Shown here piece after piece: positions 13,056 through 23,700 of a stretch of 64,000 nucleotides of DNA. Positions within the stretch are counted from its first letter, which is position 1; each line of letters opens with the position of its first letter. This DNA is from Bugula neritina. Lineage: Eukaryota; Bryozoa; Gymnolaemata; Cheilostomatida; Bugulidae. The notes below the pieces were generated by a model. The model was not told the DNA's origin. It searched no databases and saw nothing but the letters and a program-made list of their open reading frames with translations. A program made the translations under genes and the position numbers. The stretch is taken from the NCBI GenBank assembly GCA_964035545.1, contig OZ037768.1, positions 12,046,741-12,110,740 of the forward strand. Reading direction: 5' to 3'.

Positions 13056-13435
13056 TGTAATACTGTTGTGATTTTGTGGATCATAAGAATAGACTAGTAG
13101 TCTGCATGCCAGTTATTGTGATAGAAATAAAGAGTCTTGATTAAAATGAATCTATGAGTATTTATTACTTCTGACTTCTTCGAGCTCCAGTACAAGAATG
13201 AATTAACTTTGAAAAGCTTCGCACTTATATACGGGGGAATTCCCGCCACTAATGAGGGGCCGAAACTCGTGCGAACGTCGGGGTTCCGCCGACCGACATC
13301 GGAGGGAGTACTGCCCGATCTCGGGCAGGTCCCTCCGACATCGTGTCTTCGGTCTCCGACTTCGCACGAGTCTCGGCTTACATATAATAAAAAGAAAACG
13401 AGTGCGAGGGAATACAACTCACAAAAACTATTACA
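13056..13435 (-). mobile_element. Solo LTR of a retrotransposon, 5-bp target duplication
   Basis: The 380-bp element starts TGTAATA and ends TATTACA, a perfect 7-bp terminal inverted repeat with canonical TG...CA ends. It is flanked on both sides by GTAAA (13051-13055 and 13436-13440). Reading on the minus strand it has a TATA box (GTATATAAG, 13224-13232) and, about 60 bases on, an AATAAA (13161-13166), the usual U3-R-U5 order. No primer binding site or internal region adjoins either end, so this is a solo LTR left by recombination. A 5-bp duplication fits Gypsy, Copia or BEL groups; the LTR alone cannot tell which. Confidence 0.85.
13260..13376. repeat. GC-rich hairpin in the U3 part of the LTR
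   Basis: An imperfect inverted repeat of 117 bases centred at about 13319. The inner stem is perfect over CTGCCCGA/TCGGGCAG and continues through CGGAGGGA/TCCCTCCG. The outer stem pairs ACTCGTGCGAA with TTCGCACGAGT. It is far more GC-rich than the surroundings and lies just upstream of the LTR's TATA box. Confidence 0.85.
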
Positions 13436-13440
13436 GTAAA

Positions 13441-14270
13441 CAAACAAAAATAATAGGAAGGGCAATTCACAATCATTACGCTATTTACTACACTAAGCTT
13501 AGCTATAATTACAATATTTGAGGCATTAGAAAGCTACGCAAGGAGCTTAGCTATAATTACAGCATTTACAGTATTTACAAAGTTACGCTAAGTCCATTAT
13601 AATAGTGACGCGATATAATTACTAGAGCGTTAAAGGCCGTAAGCATCCAGATTATTTATTACATTTGAGCAAAAGTTTGCATGCTTTTCAACTGTTTTAT
13701 CAGCATTTCATCCAATTTCTTATACGAAAACACTACAAAAATGCAAGTAAAAGTGGTCACATTAGGTGTCTTAGACTTGCCCAGACTTGCCCGCGAGCTT
13801 GCCCTCCGTGTCCTATTCTGACGTGGGGATGGCAAAATAGCCCTATTGTAGCGTGAGTTTATATCGCTTAAAGTTATTAAAGGCGGGTTTGTCTCAGATT
13901 CTCGTCATTCGTAGCTCAAATCACATGAATGTTACTCTTCGGGTGGCTACTAACACTGAGCTGGAATAGCTGGAATATTATTGAGTTCGATGGCTACTAA
14001 TAACTAACGTTAGCTACGCAACATCAAGAAAGGTAACTAATTTGACTGTTTTCAAATGGACTATTCCATTTCGCTGGTTTGTAACTTGCTGTAAATCACA
14101 AAATAATTATCTTCCCTATTTTAATTTCAATTATCACGTCGACCACACTACCAGAAAATTACTTTTAAATATGCAGTAAATGATGATTTTCAACCGTTTT
14201 GTGATGAATTATAGGTTAGTAGTTGTCTACGTAAAATCAAGTTTTAAAATTTGTAACTGAATCAGTGAAT
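13441..14270. other. Non-coding, nothing recognised
   Basis: A short near-duplicate (GCTTAGCTATAATTACA) occurs around 13496-13512 and 13547-13563. No supported gene. Confidence 0.4.
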
Positions 14271-14274
14271 CACA

Positions 14275-14960
14275 GTATCAGTATGAGTATGACTATGAAT
14301 ATCACTATGTCTATGACTCTCACTCAGTCTATGACTATCGCCTATTGGTGAACTATTAGTATTTTTAATAATATTCAATGGTTATATTTATTAATACTAT
14401 TAATAATCATAATGATAATCATATGACATTCGACAATATCAGTATGTTACGGAGCAGGATCAGTTTCGAAACTAATACTAATAGTAATACTTATAATATT
14501 AGTTATAACTATAAGTATAAGTTATATCGATAGCAATATTAATATAAATATTTATATTCATAGTAATATTAATAGCAAATGTAATATTATTATGTTGATA
14601 GTTATACTTGTAAGTTATAGTATAAAGCAAACGAAACAAGTATTAATTTGAACTGCTGGTCTTAAAATAAAAAATAAAATAAATATAAATAATAAATTAT
14701 AATAATTTAATTATACTAATACTAATAGTAATAGCAATACTTTTACAGTAATATAATTATAATAAATTTATAAAACCCAAACAACTTTAAATTTAATGAA
14801 CAACTTTAAATACAAACATAAAGATAATATTAAATAATTATATAATCATAATGATCATAACAATAAATATGATTCCAATAATTACCAATTTATTATATAA
14901 TATTTAAATTATTTTAATTTATAATAATAATCATAATTTTTATAGTTATAGTGAATAAAT
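14275..14960. repeat. Degenerate ACTATN/ATAGT simple DNA
   Basis: Begins with a run of six-base steps (TATGACTATGAATATCACTA and similar, 14280-14345) and grades into ATAATA/TAATAT-rich sequence. It is not a clean tandem array but clearly of very low complexity. The same type of sequence recurs at 17.7-18.3, 19.8-20.0, 38.3-38.6 and 48.8-49.3 kb. Confidence 0.6.
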
Positions 14961-16428
14961 TCAATATGACATAATTACTATAATATAAAGCAGTCAGTCT
15001 ATCTCTAATGCTGACTGATATTCAGATTGTTATGACTGTATCATTATTCACTAACTCTAAGAGTAAGTGACTACAATTATTAGTATCAATGTTGTGTTAG
15101 AGTACTATACCCATTGGAATTTTGATAAATCCATTATATTTACAACTCTGCCTGTTACAGCTATTAATAAATTGAACCAAAATACCAACAGTGCCTAATC
15201 ATCGCCTTATTTGTAAAATAATCACTATCATAATGCTCAAGTTAGTAGATTGGAAATTATTGAAAATTATATTGATGCCAATATAACTATGACATTGCAT
15301 GCATCCAAGTAGTGATGTTGTAATATATCTTGGAAGATAATTACATTATAATGAGAGTTAAATTCCTCTAAGTAACTTTTTTGCAATTATTCCTTAGAAT
15401 AACTATAACTTATACTCCTAATATTTAGTAGCGCATTAGTTTTAGATTGAGCTACTAATTGTATTTATTGCATGTGAAGGTTAGTTATTCTCCATTAGCT
15501 GCATGAATGTGACTGGTAAATTTTGTAACCTTTGGCAGTAATAACTCTATAGCATAAATTAGACACATTTTTATAAAAATACATGATTGCTATAGCTGCT
15601 AGTAATTCTAATGGGTGAAATAATATTACTTTCACCAGCATTAATTTTTACTTTGTTCATGCTTCATGAAGCATTTTCTAAATTCTTTTTTAAATAAATT
15701 TCTACAATACATATAATGTGCTGAATAGACTACATATGTTGGGGTTCTTCCTTTACTGCAGCTCAGCCTACACTCCCGCCACAAATGTTCCTAAACTACT
15801 AGCTTCATCAGGACACAGGTTGATGGAGCTGTATTGATAGAAACTTCTCTTTTTAGCAGTAGAGGCATCATGGAAAATGGCAAGTATTTTACTCAATAAG
15901 AATGCGGTTTTTTACTTCTACAAATTTGATAGCCTACACTATTCTATTTAAATGGAGACTGGTCTGACATAATGTGTCTGCAATTTATTAGTTATAATAT
16001 AGTAAATACTATGCGGGCCTATAGATAAAAAGGCTCAAAAAATAATTAAAAAAAACATTACACAATGCTGTACTTATTAGCAATGTGATACTTAGCAACT
16101 AATTTCACATTATTATTGTTTGCAAAGTTTTATATATCTACATATGTTTGTTCAATTCAGTGTTCTGGAATAGAAGGTTCCAACAGCAGGGAAAAGCCTT
16201 GAACAAGATATTATGTTCTACATCTCCAACTCATTTTAACTTTGCTGGTCAGTTCATTGTGTATCTGGAGCATAGTTTTGTATTTTCAAGTAGTCCATCA
16301 GATACCTTTGTAGATAGTTAAGATTACAATGTTTGTGCAATGATGTCCATAATGTTGAACTGATTTATTGAAACTAAAACTGTTCTTAATTATAACAAAA
16401 CTTGACAATCTTTACAAAAGACTAATGT
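14961..16428. other. Non-coding, nothing recognised
   Basis: AT-rich, with no supported exons or identifiable repeats. Confidence 0.4.
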
Positions 16429-17044
16429 CCTATAATCTATCTTCATTGTAAACAAAATTAGAAACTTCCACATCAGCAAATTGTTTATCATCATCTGTAG
16501 GTGGAAGACGCTTGCACTCAGTTATAAAGGCAAGCTGAAAGTGGTTTTCTTTGCCTTCTATGAAGATTTGAAAAGAGCCAGAAAATTAATACTCTATAAC
16601 TGCAAAACCATGTCGTAGTGTCTTGTGTTGTTGATTGAATCATCTAAAAGAAAAATTGTTGTATCATTATAATTTTGCTGTTAATGAATTAGCAAATCTA
16701 CTTATCTTGGTAAATATGTTCAAGAACAAATACTAGAGTGTAACTCAGTTTTGGTTATGTGTATGCTCCTTAAGTGAATTTACAGCAGATGTTAAACTAT
16801 ATATTAGAGACTGATATGGGAATTAAATTTAAGCTAACCATGATGATGTAAATAGCTGTTGTATGTGACTTGGAGAACTCTGCTGGCCATGTCAGTTCAA
16901 ATACACCATTATTGAAATTCAGCCTTTTCACAATTATGGCAGCATTCTGACTGCTCCTTAGCTTTCTGCGCCTGAAATTTCTTCTACTTGCACCATTCTT
17001 CAATTGGTGGAATGTTAGTCTATAACAAACAGGTGTACCAAAGC
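16429..17044 (-). pseudogene. Decayed coding segment of unknown family
   Basis: Two stretches on the minus strand read like protein. The first, about 17044-16840, follows a good acceptor (TTTTTCTTTAG) and encodes FGTPVCYRLTFHQL, a basic run, then GVFELTWPAEFSKSHTTAIY. The second, about 16660-16429, encodes LRHGFAVIEY, one TAA stop, then FSGSFQIFIEGKENHF, LAFITECKRLPP and ends at TAG. Residue composition is protein-like and not low complexity. However, the internal stop, the lack of a splice that joins the two parts cleanly and the absence of a start argue for a dead gene or transposon fragment. An alternative is that CTTCATAG just after the stop region is a true acceptor and the second exon is intact. 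I do not recognise the family. Confidence 0.35.
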
Positions 17045-17699
17045 TAAAGAAAAATCTAATTCACTGCACTAGGATATTATTCAACTCATTTAAATTTAAT
17101 ATATAGCAGTAAAACAATCACATAATTGTATTTATTTTATCAGCTTTACTTTACAAAGCTGAACCATATGATTTAGTAACTTGTCACCATAATAAACATT
17201 GTACAACATACAAATTGAAAACCTGATGTGATTGCTTTTTAATAGAATATACATCACAAACATGTTACTTTAATAAGCATGTTCATAATAAAAGTATTAA
17301 ACCAGTTTGAAAAAATTTTTGTTATGTAAGGGATCACAAAACTACATCATTTTAGATCTGTAGCTTAATGTTCCTTAAGCAACGGGCTGCTATGACTAAT
17401 TAACTTTCTATCATTGCATTTGATTGTTCTACTCATAGTGTATTGGCGAGTTAAAATTATTGGTAATTTAATGTATATTTTAGCTACCTCTGTACAATCA
17501 ATGTCATAGTAATATCTATTGGGTTTTAAATTTCACTGAGTTTATAGTAATTCATTGCATAACATTTGGCTAGTTCTCTAGTTCATTAAATAACCATACG
17601 AACTTTAATTTACAACATGACAAAACACACAAAGCAAAATTAAAATAAGCATATTATGAACCAATGTAATTGATAAGTGATAATGCTGTTGTAAAACAT

Positions 17700-18310
17700 A
17701 AATTATCAAATTGAAATAGTTATTATTACTATTAGTATTACTATCATTATAACAACTATAATTATTATTAGTATTACTATTAGTATTAGCATTAGTAGTA
17801 AAAAATGAGTAGAGTTCAACATATACAACCTAGCTTACTATAAAAGTAGAAGTAGAACTTCTAAAACTATCATCTGCATCATTATCAGAACTATGAGTAA
17901 TACTAGTAGTTGTACTGATAGTAATACTATAAATATTATTTAATTATTGATTATTAATTAATTATTGATACTAATAGACAATAATAATAGTATAACTATG
18001 AGTATGAGACTTGGGCTGGCAGTGATTATCACTATCAGTATCAGCATCGTCATAGTGATAGTCAAAAGTTACAAGAATTAGAAGCCATATTCATATTGAT
18101 ATTCTCATTGAGTTATGCATAGCCATATTCATAGTAATAGACATAGTCAATCACTGATTGAGTTAATGTCATAGTGATACTCATACTCATAATTAATTTA
18201 TACGATACTCATACTCATAGTCATAGAGTATCATAGTCATAGTGACACTTCACCGTGAATTTCAATTTAATAATAATTTTAATTTAATATTATCATTGTT
18301 GCTAATAGTA
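17700..18310. repeat. Degenerate ACTATN/ATAGT simple DNA
   Basis: Long runs of TAGTATTACTATTA type and, at 18150-18245, of CATAGTGATACTCATACTCA type. The basic step is six bases but every copy differs. 17045-17699 before it holds nothing recognised. Confidence 0.6.
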
Positions 18311-18966
18311 ATATTATGTCTTACTCTTAGTCTAACAGCAGCTTTATGAAGAAGTTGAATATAACTGATAACAAAACAAATTTAAAAAATAATACTGTAA
18401 CAATCAATATAATGTATATCAATATGCTAGCAACCTAATTTTCAGCTCACTTCATTAACTTTCCGTGCAGTATTGTGATAGAATAAATTTATTAATGGTG
18501 ACCTTGACATCTTCGTCCAAACGCCTTTCACGTCAAGCCCCGAACCAATTTGTAAAAATTTTGGATTTTTTACTTTTGATTATTTTTTACGAAAAGAGCT
18601 TCAAAATAAATTTAAAAAAAAGTGAGCTGTTGTCCACATAAAAAGAAATATATGAGCCAATTTTCTGAATTCAAAAAGTTACCAGAGGGTCACAATATTT
18701 TTTTTAAAAATCTGTATTTTCACGGCAAGCTCTATATGTTAATATAGAAAAATAGAAGACAACTCTTCTTTCAGATTTTTCATGTGCCATGGTCACGTCA
18801 ATATCAGTGCTATTAACACATATATTTTAATTCATTTTTTCTGGTATATTGAGTTGAGATTTTTTTTATATATTTTGTGAATGCAACTAAAAAAGTATGA
18901 ACTTTTATTTAACAGTAATTGATTTTATCAAAATAACCTGGATGCCTACGATGTTTAAAATCCATT
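18311..18966. other. Non-coding, nothing recognised
   Basis: AT-rich with several homopolymer A and T runs. No exon, RNA gene or element boundary could be supported. Confidence 0.4.
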
Positions 18967-18970
18967 ACAA

Positions 18971-19276
18971 TGTTATGATTTTCAGATTTAGGGTTGATGT
19001 GCTATCCAGAGAGTCTATTTATCTATTATAGAACTGCACCAGGCTAAGTCGAGTGAACGAGTATATTTTATACACAACTATACATTATAAAAACACGATA
19101 CATTATTTCAAACAAGTTACACATCTAATCTATTTCACACTCTAGCTTCGACTGAGTTAGCAGCGGGAAACTACAATTGCTGCTAACTATCAACTACGCT
19201 AATTGGCTATCCATTGTTCCGGGTCAATTACGCGACCCTACATGTCGTGCTGCTGGTAGTTCCACGAACCACCACA
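18971..19276 (-). mobile_element. Possible second solo LTR
   Basis: On the minus strand the segment begins TGTGGTGGTTCG, contains a TATA box (TGTATAAAATA, near 19055-19065) and ends CATAACA. It would be 306 bp, flanked by the four-base direct repeat ACAA (18967-18970 and 19277-19280). The composition is distinct from the flanks (GC-richer at its 5' end). The terminal inverted repeat is only TGT/ACA, there is no clean AATAAA, and a 4-bp duplication can arise by chance, so this is weaker than the other two LTRs. Confidence 0.4.
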
Positions 19277-19280
19277 ACAA

Positions 19281-20008
19281 TACCATAAATCAAAAATGTT
19301 TTTATTATTGAATAAAGGAGTTTTGTTGATTAAAATTAAACAACATAATGTTTTGTGCTTTTAGTCTTTAGCAGTATAAACTATAATCATTTTACTTTTT
19401 TGAAGTTCATGTTATTAAGTTTCAATGCTTTGCACTGGACAACCGAATGTGAAAAAGAAGGCAACTCTTTGGTCAAAAGTGTATACGAAGTGTGGAGTTA
19501 CCTTTTCTTCCTCAACCGGAGGCTGCGGTGTTAACCTCAACATAACCTTGAAACGCGGGCTGTTCAATGGCAACAACGTAAATCACGATCACAATGACCA
19601 TCACAGTCACAATGAATTGAATTGTTATCATTATCATTATGTTACCAACTTACTTATCTATAAAACTTGAGAGTATTAAGTCAAAGTATAAATAGTTGAA
19701 GCGCCCTCAAACTTCCAGTTACATTTTCGTTCTACATCTTTGAATTTATTGCAAATTGAAATTGAAATACTTATACTTATACTATAGTTACTTATAGTTA
19801 TACTAAGTCTAATATTAATAATAATATTACACTTACAGTTACGGGTTACAGTTACTCTTAGTCTTACAGTTAACTAATTAACTGAGTTACTGTTAGTGTT
19901 AACTGTCAAGTGTTAGTCTGTTAGTGTTGCTGCTTAGACTTAGAGTTACACTGAATTAGTATTGCTAATACTAATAGTATTACTAATAGTAATATTAATA
20001 AAGTAGTT
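19281..20008. other. Non-coding; degenerate simple repeats in the second half
   Basis: 19281-19740 holds nothing recognised (one short chance frame). 19770-20005 is ACT/AGT-type degenerate simple sequence leading into the foldback repeat. Confidence 0.4.
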
Positions 20009-20027
20009 CTACTACTACTACTACTAC

Positions 20028-20077
<50 letters not shown>

Positions 20078-20078
20078 C
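20009..20078. repeat. Foldback trinucleotide repeat, (CTA)7 then (GTA)n
   Basis: About 21 bases of CTA triplets change at 20029-20030 to about 48 bases of TAG/GTA triplets. The left arm can pair with the right arm. Same architecture as the tract at 11525-11755. Confidence 0.9.
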
Positions 20079-20705
20079 TACGTTTACTGTATTAGTACAC
20101 TTACAGTCTACAAGTAGTAGTACAACTTGTACAATTATTATCATTCAATTTAAAATAAGGCTTGTAGCTTAACTAATTAGGAATTTTATACCTTTTATAT
20201 ATTAATATATTCATTATTATTATAATATTCATTAGCAACTGTAAAATTTATAAGCATAACTTTTATTATTTTACTCATACTCAGTGACTGCTCATTCTGT
20301 TGTTACAAACTTTGTTTTATAAATCAACAAAAATCATAATGAGATATATTAAGAATAAATACTCACTAGTACCATAACCATGGCTATTAATATTATTATT
20401 CAAATTATTGACCTTTAGACTTCTAAAGTCACTGTCTTATATTTTACTGGAATAAAAATTTATTCACTTGAAATTTCTTTCATTGTTTGGGTTTATTTCA
20501 TCAAACATATTTAGCAAAGCAAAGATATTATGGTTATAGAAAAGTTGAAGATGTGACGACAATGTCTATAACATAACAAGTTAGCTCTAGTCATGTGCAG
20601 GTTGTGTTATGTTTCAGTGGAAAGTTACATGAGGGATAGTCTAATGTGTTTTCATTTACTTAATATTGTTCTAATATATGCTATTTTATACATTATAGGG
20701 CCACT

Positions 20706-23700
20706 ATGAGTGATACGTGGGACGAAATACAAACAGTAAGAAAGAAAACTGCTGGACTAAGAGACAAGCTTGCTAAAAGAAAGCAAGAAAGACAAAATAT
20801 TTTGCAAGCCAATAGCTTACTAGTTTCATCTTCATCAACAACTGTTTCAAATGAAATAGCTTCAAGTGAAGCCACACCATTGTGTGATTCTAAGCAAGTT
20901 AATGAAACACAAAAAAGAGAAAACATACATGATAAAAAAGATTCTTTATTTGCTGTTGATTCGCAGAACGCTGAAGATAAAGATGAACAGAAGCTGAGTA
21001 ATGATGATATAGTAAGTTTGTTATCATTATGTAGCATCATCACAATTATATGTGTCGCTCAAGTTTACTGAATATATCAGCAGCTAAATCTATCATAATA
21101 TCGATAATTTCTTCCAAGTGTTACTTGTATTCTAATGTGGTGAGAATGTAATTTAGTAAATATGAAATTGTTCAGCTACTATTAAAAACATTCCATTATG
21201 CATATTATGTTTCAAGTTATTCTTTATTTCTCAGGCTACAATAGAAGACTGGCTGTTAGTAGAACTTGATACGCCTAATGTCAATTTACCTCTTGATGGC
21301 GTTACTTTATCTGAAAAAATTCTGCATGAAACTAAAGTGACGCATACCATGTTTGATTTAGCTAGTGTGTTGGCCAACTTTGAATCTCAATGTTTATTAG
21401 TGTGAGTATCAAGCTTGTCAATGAAGTATAGTTTATTTTTTGGAAATGGCACTTTGCCATTGTTGTTTAGGTATGCTTATTTTTTATTATATAAACAGTT
21501 ATTATGGACATTCATATTTTTTCTTACTATTAATCTTTCTTTTATCTGCATATTTAAAAAGGCTTTTGCTAACTTAATTATGTATGTGAACAGAGTATTA
21601 CTAATTTGTTTTATTGCAGCATGGAGAAAGGAAAGGATGAAAGCATTAAGATTCTGTCAACCAATCATGTTCAGGTACAATTTATTAAATGCGAACTCTG
21701 AACTGTTTGATTATGTCTTCACGGATAACTGTAATTTCATTTTATTTTCAGATTGCAAATCTTGCAAAAGAGAGGGGAGTTTCAAAAAAGCGAGTGGCTA
21801 AAAATCTTGAGATCGCAAGGTAACACAATTTAAATGCAGTTACAATGGTTTTTCGACTATCTTTTTACATTTATTAGCTGATTTCAATATATTATAAGCT
21901 ACATAAACGTATTAATTGTTAAATATTTGAGTATTTTACAGTGTTTTGTCATGAGTATATATTTTGAATTCAGTGATGAAAATAAGAAGGCAAAGACTGA
22001 CAACAAGTTAAATATAGAGGTGAGGGACGCTAGGACTGTACGATTATGCATTTAATCTACAGTGTTTTTCTGAAACACTTTTTTGATAAAAAAATTGACC
22101 ACTATTTAGTCTGTTTATACTTTATCTGCTGTATAATAAATGTTCAGTGCAAGTTTATTAGGTGTCATCAGTAGATGGAACAGTATGGTGTATTCATAGA
22201 TATGTAAAAAATTGTTCATAATTCTCTGAGGTGTTTGAGTATTTCTCTGTTAAAATACTGTGTATTAATATACCTATACCTATCTCTATAATAAACCTAC
22301 TATTGTGTTAAAACAAATTCTGGAATTCATGTTGTTCTCGTGTACAGATGTTGCTTGCAAGTGAAACTGCTAAAGAGCGAGAAACAAAGAAGTTAAATGA
22401 AGAAATAAAAGACCTCTTAAGTGCAGCGTCTGCAAAGGAGCAGATGATGTCATCAAAATTCAAATCCCAGGGAGGTTAGTGTCATATTAGTTTGTAGTTT
22501 AAAGTAAGGCTGTAGTATAGTGGTAGCATCAGCAAAAATCTCTTGGCTACAATACAAACACAGCTAAACTTTAAAGTTGTATACTCGACCAAATTAATTT
22601 TATAGCATAGCTTTTATTAATTTATTCATGTTATAGTGCATGTGTATGTTTTCAATTAGTTCATTAGCTGAGCAACCTGATGGTGACCATTTCTGGATAT
22701 AATTTTAATATTTCAAAAATGTATCTAGGCAGTCCTGCTTTTTTATCATCTTTCCCATTACTTTAGATTGATAAACAAATAAATCAGTAGAACTTTCTTC
22801 ATTAGGTTGATAAAGTTCTACAATTATGTTAAGTAAAGCCATTTTGTTGATGTTATTGTCATATATTAAACCTAGCTGAATAGTCTACAAACTACAGTAC
22901 TAAACCTTTATGTACATCTAACCTCAGTGTTATTGTCATGTAATATTTGGTGTAGGTATGATGAAGGAGTTCTGCTCGTACGGTACTCGTAGTGAGTGTA
23001 GAACTGTCAAGGGTTCTGTCTGTGATAAAGTTCATTTCCGTAAGCTTATACATCAGCATACGGACACTGCACTTGGAGATTGTTCATTCTTAAACACATG
23101 TTTTCATATGGACACGTGTAAGGTGAGATATAATGAACTTGCTTACTTGGTAAACGCAAACTCTAAATGTGCTAAATCTATTGAATTTGCACTGATAACT
23201 GCCGTATGTTCACACTTACTATTTTGCAGTACATACACTATGAAGTAGATCAGGATGATTTAAATAGAATAAAGAGAGCCAACATGTCTGCTGCAGTGAG
23301 GTCACTCGGCAGCAAAGGGACATCAGATTTCAAGATGATGCCACCCCAGGTGAGGAATGGCTTCTAAACTGTTTCAATCTGTTCCATTCATATTCCTCTA
23401 ATGGCTGAGCACAGCATTGTCTGTTGAATTATAGAGGTCATCTGTTGAATTATAGTGGTTACCTGTTGAATTATAGAGGTCATCTGTTGAATTATAGTGG
23501 TTACCTGTTGAATTATAGTAGTTATCTGTTGAATTATAGTGGGTGCAGTGTGATATGAGGAATTTTGATATGAGCGTGCTGGGAAAGTTTGCTGTTATAA
23601 TGGCTGACCCGCCGTGGGATATTCATATGGAGTTACCATACGGCACAATGTCAGATGATGAGATGAGGTCACTCAATATTCCCACCCTGCAAGATGACGG

